Source: JAYVIQ01 sp043770215 (lineage in GTDB: Bacteria; Bacteroidota; Bacteroidia; Cytophagales; JAAEPT01). From it: a stretch of 9,510 bases of DNA. The DNA is taken from assembly GCA_043770215.1 (NCBI GenBank), contig JAYVIQ010000119.1:1-9510 (forward strand). The letters are read 5' to 3'. Shown here one piece after another: positions 6,686 through 9,510 of this stretch (positions are counted from its first letter, which is position 1; each line of letters begins with the position of its first letter). The notes under the pieces were generated by a model. That model ran no database searches and was not told the origin of the DNA. It saw nothing but the letters and a program-made list of their open reading frames with translations. A program made the position numbers and the translations under genes.

Positions 6686-7332
6686 TATAATCCTATGCAA
6701 TTATTCTCTTTGTAAAAAATGCTAGTACAAGATATTTGTGCAATTGATGGAGCCATACCCCAAAAATCAAGTCTTTTAAAACCATTTTCTTTTAAAAAAA
6801 TAATTCCCTCATTATATATTTCTCTTTCGGAGTTATCTAATACTAAAACACCACCAGTACTTAATTTTGAAATAGATTCTTTTATGCATTTCACTCTATT
6901 TCTTCCGTCAACTAAAACTAAATCAAAATTGAAATTGTAGTTTAAAATATGCTGAGTGTAGGCATCAGTATCTTTATCGGCATATTCTATTGTAACATTT
7001 GGGATGTTTTTATTTTGAATTGATTCCTTCCAAGATAAATTATTTTCAACTGAATAAACCTTATGTACTTTATCTGAAAACCAAAGGGTAGAGGCACCTG
7101 CTCCAAATTCAAAAATGATAAACTCTTTGGTTAATCTTTCTTCAATAAAATGTGTGAAAGGGTATGTTACCCAAGGAATAGCTTGCTTGTTTTTGTTAAT
7201 AGAACTTTTATTTCTCACGCTCAAAAACCAACCAATTTCTTTTAAATAGCTTTTAGAGGCAAGTTGTATAAAAGCCCCTAATCCTATAGGGTTTAAAATG
7301 TTTAAAATATTTTTTTTTATTGCTGTAATCAT
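6685..7332 (-). CDS. SAM-dependent methyltransferase-like protein
   Basis: This 215-residue protein has a Rossmann methyltransferase core: FEFGAGAST (74-82, motif I), VYSVEN (92-97, strand 2 with an acidic end), FDLVLVDGRNRVKC (136-149) and GGVLVLDNSER (160-170). Before the core lies an N-terminal region with PWVTYPFTHFIEERL (53-67), a layout seen in putative methyltransferases of polysaccharide loci. The VDGRNR segment resembles the region around the catalytic strand in O-methyltransferases and FkbM-like proteins, but I cannot assign it firmly to either. A role in methylating a sugar of the glycan is inferred from context. It starts 42 bases after the DUF268 gene and its stop overlaps the ATG of the next gene by one base. 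A run of nine A (coding strand) lies within codons 5-8. Confidence 0.75.
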   Translation of the reverse strand: MITAIKKNILNILNPIGLGAFIQLASKSYLKEIGWFLSVRNKSSINKNKQAIPWVTYPFTHFIEERLTKEFIIFEFGAGASTLWFSDKVHKVYSVENNLSWKESIQNKNIPNVTIEYADKDTDAYTQHILNYNFNFDLVLVDGRNRVKCIKESISKLSTGGVLVLDNSEREIYNEGIIFLKENGFKRLDFWGMAPSIAQISCTSIFYKENNCIGL

Positions 7333-7374
7333 TTTACAAATTTTCTTTAAATTATTGTTTCTAAGATCTAAAAG

Positions 7375-8163
7375 TTAAATTTTTTCTAGTTCGAATATTC
7401 CGCAACCAAATTTACAATTAAAATTCAAATCTGCGTCCTTTGTATTAATTTCGATATTTTCAAAAAAATCTCCAGAATCATTTACATAACTAAAATTTAT
7501 TATTTTATACTTTCCTTTAAAGTATTTTAGTAAATAATTAATAGAGAAAATTCTATGTGCATTAAATTCTATTCTTTGTTTGCCAATTGGACTAGAGTAA
7601 TAAAAAGTACCACCACTTTTTAGCATTTTGTAAATATTTTCTAGGGCACTAATATGACCATAATAATTAATAGGGTCACCATATCTTCCTAATCCAAAAT
7701 GTTCTAATGCATGAAGCGACGATACTGAATCTGAACAACTTTCAAATCCAATTGGTAAATTCATTAAATCAGCTTGTTTAAAAATAATATTTTTTGTTTT
7801 ACTTTCTAATGGTCTTATGTCAAAAATTTCTATTTCTCTAAAAACTGCAACATGTGAAACAAAACCATCTACCCTAGATCCAATATCAACGTGTCGTATT
7901 GGTTTTTTTTCGTAAATTTTTTTTGCAACATATAAATCTTGGTGGAAATAATGGCCTTTAGCACTTCCACCATTTTCTTTTTTGTCATATAAAATAGGAA
8001 AAGGTATTCCTATTTTGAAATCCTTGTATTTTTTAGAAAGAAATAAAATTTTAAAATATGATTTTAAGAACAATGGAAATTCAAAAATACATCTGAAAAA
8101 AATAGGCAAATTTATGCCAATTAATTTTAAATAGAAAAAAGGTATTTTAAATATTTTTAACAT
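7375..8163 (-). CDS. DUF268 family protein, methyltransferase-like, function unknown
   Basis: This 262-residue protein matches my recollection of DUF268, a family first described from Caenorhabditis and widespread in bacterial polysaccharide loci. Signatures are GHYFHQD (70-76), HVDIGSRVDGFVSHV (91-105) in place of methyltransferase motif I, FDIRPL (114-119), SLHALEHFGLGRYGDP (149-164), LKSGGTFYYSSP (181-192), FNAHRIF (200-206) and a cysteine-bearing end CKFGCGIFELEK (250-261). The order of elements follows a class I SAM-dependent methyltransferase, with an unusual glycine motif (DIGSRVDGF) and an invariant-looking histidine-rich opening. The N-terminal 45 residues are hydrophobic and basic and may associate with the membrane. 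Its ATG shares its A with the TAA stop of the fucosyltransferase-like gene (TAATG), suggesting linked synthesis. Its reaction is not established; a sugar or lipid-linked glycan methyl acceptor is a guess from context. Confidence 0.8.
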   Translation of the reverse strand: MLKIFKIPFFYLKLIGINLPIFFRCIFEFPLFLKSYFKILFLSKKYKDFKIGIPFPILYDKKENGGSAKGHYFHQDLYVAKKIYEKKPIRHVDIGSRVDGFVSHVAVFREIEIFDIRPLESKTKNIIFKQADLMNLPIGFESCSDSVSSLHALEHFGLGRYGDPINYYGHISALENIYKMLKSGGTFYYSSPIGKQRIEFNAHRIFSINYLLKYFKGKYKIINFSYVNDSGDFFENIEINTKDADLNFNCKFGCGIFELEKI

Positions 8164-9038
8164 TAATAAATTGGTTTTAAATTTTCAGTATCATGTGACA
8201 CAATTTCAAGATCTATATTTCCAATTTCTGATGCAACTAATGAAAATGTACTCCAGTAAGATCCAAGAATTTTATTGGTTTTACTTAATAAGTACATATC
8301 TACTAATGCTTGTTCCAAACCATTTTTGGAGTTTCTGCTTTTTAGTTCAGAAAAATAAATTAATCTAGCTTGATATTTTTTCTCTAACTCAATTTGTAAT
8401 GAAGTCTCATCTGTTGAAAGAAAAAACATAATATTGGGTTCTAATTCAATGTAAGAGTCCATTTTTTGTATAAATAAATCTATAGAGCTAAATTGAATAG
8501 ATTTTACGTTATCGGTTCTTCTTATATGAACACCAATAGTGTTAGGATTAAATTTTTTACTAAATTCAGTTATAGAATCTTGTATGCTTTTTTTAGGTTG
8601 TAAATAAACATTTATATTTTCAATTTTAGGATAAAATTGCCAACAACATTCTATTGTAACATTTTTTGAGTTTTGTAACGTATTAAAATAATTCTCTAAA
8701 TCATCAATTTTGTATCCTTTATTCAACATCGAATAAAGTTTTTTTTCTGAAAAAAATAAATCTTTTCTTTTAAAAAAAGTTATCAAAGATTTAAAATTTA
8801 TAAAAAGATTAACCCTTTTTATAATTTTATCCCATATTCTATATTTTTGGTTTGTTATCTGTATGTTAGGATTGGATAAAAATAAATCTTCAAAATTGCA
8901 ATTCAGACCCTCGTCTAATTTCCATAAAATGTTTAATTTTGAATTTCTTTTTTTCGCATAATTTAATCCTGAAGAAATAACTCGTATTCTATTTCCGATT
9001 CCTCCATTTGGTATTAACGTAATTGTACTTTGATTCAT
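8163..9038 (-). CDS. Fucosyltransferase-superfamily glycosyltransferase (GT23/GT11-like)
   Basis: This 291-residue protein has the marks of the GT-B fucosyltransferase superfamily that includes NodZ/FUT8 (GT23), GT11 and the protein O-fucosyltransferases. These are GGIGNRIRVISSGLNYA near the N-terminus (12-28), GVHIRRTDN (169-177), the donor-binding signature with paired arginines, FFLSTDE (205-211), and a C-terminal ALVDMYLLSKTNKILGS (244-260) followed by YWSTFSLVASEIG (261-273). A GDP-fucose donor is therefore likely, though related enzymes using other sugars cannot be excluded. Length fits bacterial members. The start ATG at 9038 overlaps the flippase stop by four bases (ATGA), and the stop overlaps the DUF268 start. 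Fucose in the repeat unit is thus a testable inference. No GDP-fucose synthesis genes (gmd, fcl) lie in the window. Confidence 0.75.
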   Translation of the reverse strand: MNQSTITLIPNGGIGNRIRVISSGLNYAKKRNSKLNILWKLDEGLNCNFEDLFLSNPNIQITNQKYRIWDKIIKRVNLFINFKSLITFFKRKDLFFSEKKLYSMLNKGYKIDDLENYFNTLQNSKNVTIECCWQFYPKIENINVYLQPKKSIQDSITEFSKKFNPNTIGVHIRRTDNVKSIQFSSIDLFIQKMDSYIELEPNIMFFLSTDETSLQIELEKKYQARLIYFSELKSRNSKNGLEQALVDMYLLSKTNKILGSYWSTFSLVASEIGNIDLEIVSHDTENLKPIY

Positions 9039-9510
9039 GATTTAATCTTTCGATTTATCAAATTTAATAAAATTTTATTTATATCAGGTGAAAGATTAAA
9101 ATGAAAAATGCCTATCCAATATTGAATTGAAAATAAAATGCCAATCATAGCGATGTTTATTAATGGATGAAAATTTATTAGATAAAGGGAAATTAATTTT
9201 GTAGAAACAAAACACAAAATGCCTAAAGACACAACTTTTATCATCTCAAGGGAAAAAAAATGAAGTTTGAATTTATAATATATAAAAATAGCTTTAATTG
9301 AATTCAAAATTAAAATTGAAAAAAAGGAGGCAATCGCTGCGCCGTTGAAACTATACAATGGGATAAGAAACAAATTTAAACTTACTAAAGAGATAGCAAG
9401 AATAATTGTGAAAAAGAAATCATAATAATAATACTTAGAATTTTGAAGTATTTCTGTGTTTAGACCTGTAGCCATATCAATCAATCTACTCAGACCTACA
9501 ATAATAAATA
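9035..9510 (-). CDS. wzx: Wzx-type polysaccharide flippase, C-terminal part (cut by window edge)
   Basis: The frame is open to the right edge, so only the last 157 or so residues are present. A TTG at 9484 is an internal codon and not a start, because in-frame codons FIIVGLSR continue upstream of it. The segment GLSRLIDMATGLN is typical of the start of the C-terminal half of MATE/MOP-superfamily flippases, as is the later LIPLYSFNGAAIASF. The rest is a run of hydrophobic helices ending in a short basic tail. Wzx proteins move the undecaprenyl-linked oligosaccharide from the inner to the outer leaflet of the inner membrane. It is the first gene seen of the minus-strand operon and overlaps the next gene by four bases (ATGA). 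The symbol is given by role; specificity cannot be judged from the visible part. Confidence 0.85.
   Translation of the reverse strand, partial: FIIVGLSRLIDMATGLNTEILQNSKYYYYDFFFTIILAISLVSLNLFLIPLYSFNGAAIASFFSILILNSIKAIFIYYKFKLHFFSLEMIKVVSLGILCFVSTKLISLYLINFHPLINIAMIGILFSIQYWIGIFHFNLSPDINKILLNLINRKIKS

Noticed and set aside
6686..6700. Upstream TTG start for the glycosyltransferase at 5762-6685
   Set aside because: It would add five residues before the family's normal N-terminus; the ATG at 6685 in a TAATG overlap fits better.
6719..6940. Plus-strand open frame of 73 codons
   Set aside because: Antisense to the methyltransferase-like gene, whose motifs are intact; no independent coding support.
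8171..8368. Plus-strand open frame of 65 codons
   Set aside because: Antisense to the fucosyltransferase-like gene, low-complexity hydrophobic product without motifs.
9482..9484. TTG as the start of a 149-residue protein
   Set aside because: The frame stays open to the window edge and the codons upstream (FIIVGLSR) continue the flippase pattern, so this is an internal leucine.
1..9510. Mobile elements, CRISPR arrays, tRNA or rRNA genes, toxin-antitoxin or defence genes
   Set aside because: I looked on both strands and saw no transposase or integrase motifs, no regularly spaced repeats, no tRNA-like sequence and no nuclease or toxin motifs.

Overview
The window looks like part of a surface-polysaccharide (capsule, O-antigen or exopolysaccharide) locus from a Bacteroidota bacterium, most likely of the Flavobacteriia. 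The grounds are a very AT-rich base composition, a YfhO-family membrane protein with the Bacteroidota-style ending, absence of clear Shine-Dalgarno sequences, two candidate promoters of the Bacteroidota type (TTG ... TAnnTTTG), and the mix of glycosyltransferases, methyltransferase-like proteins and a flippase. The species cannot be named from the sequence.

Layout, left to right. Bases 1-313 are non-coding apart from a possible last few codons of a plus-strand gene. They hold a long hairpin followed by seven T (about 135-208) that looks like that gene's terminator. Bases 314-3489 hold two minus-strand genes: a GT2 glycosyltransferase (2740-3489) and, downstream of it, a 793-residue YfhO-family protein (314-2695). 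A divergent promoter region (3490-3633) separates them from a plus-strand pair: a GT4 glycosyltransferase (about 3634-4839) and a class I methyltransferase (4853-5587). A spacer of 174 bases (5588-5761) separates this pair from a convergent minus-strand operon running from beyond the right edge to 5762. In transcription order that operon encodes a Wzx-type flippase (C-terminal part only), a fucosyltransferase-superfamily protein, a DUF268 protein, a methyltransferase-like protein and a glycosyltransferase. Its junctions are tight: ATGA, TAATG, a 42-base gap, then TAATG.

Working model (inference): the glycosyltransferases assemble an oligosaccharide on undecaprenyl phosphate at the inner face of the membrane, the methyltransferase-like proteins modify sugars, and the Wzx protein flips the lipid-linked unit. 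YfhO may be a polytopic GT-C-type enzyme acting on the outer face. No initiating sugar-phosphate transferase, Wzy polymerase or nucleotide-sugar synthesis gene is visible, so the locus must continue outside the window.

The most unusual point is the start of the GT4 gene. Conserved N-terminal coding sequence runs 26 codons upstream of the first ATG without any ATG, GTG or TTG, and the only in-frame ATG further upstream (3598) is cut off by a TAG. I see no mobile element, CRISPR array, tRNA or rRNA, and nothing that amounts to a convincing new system. The least understood component is the DUF268 protein.
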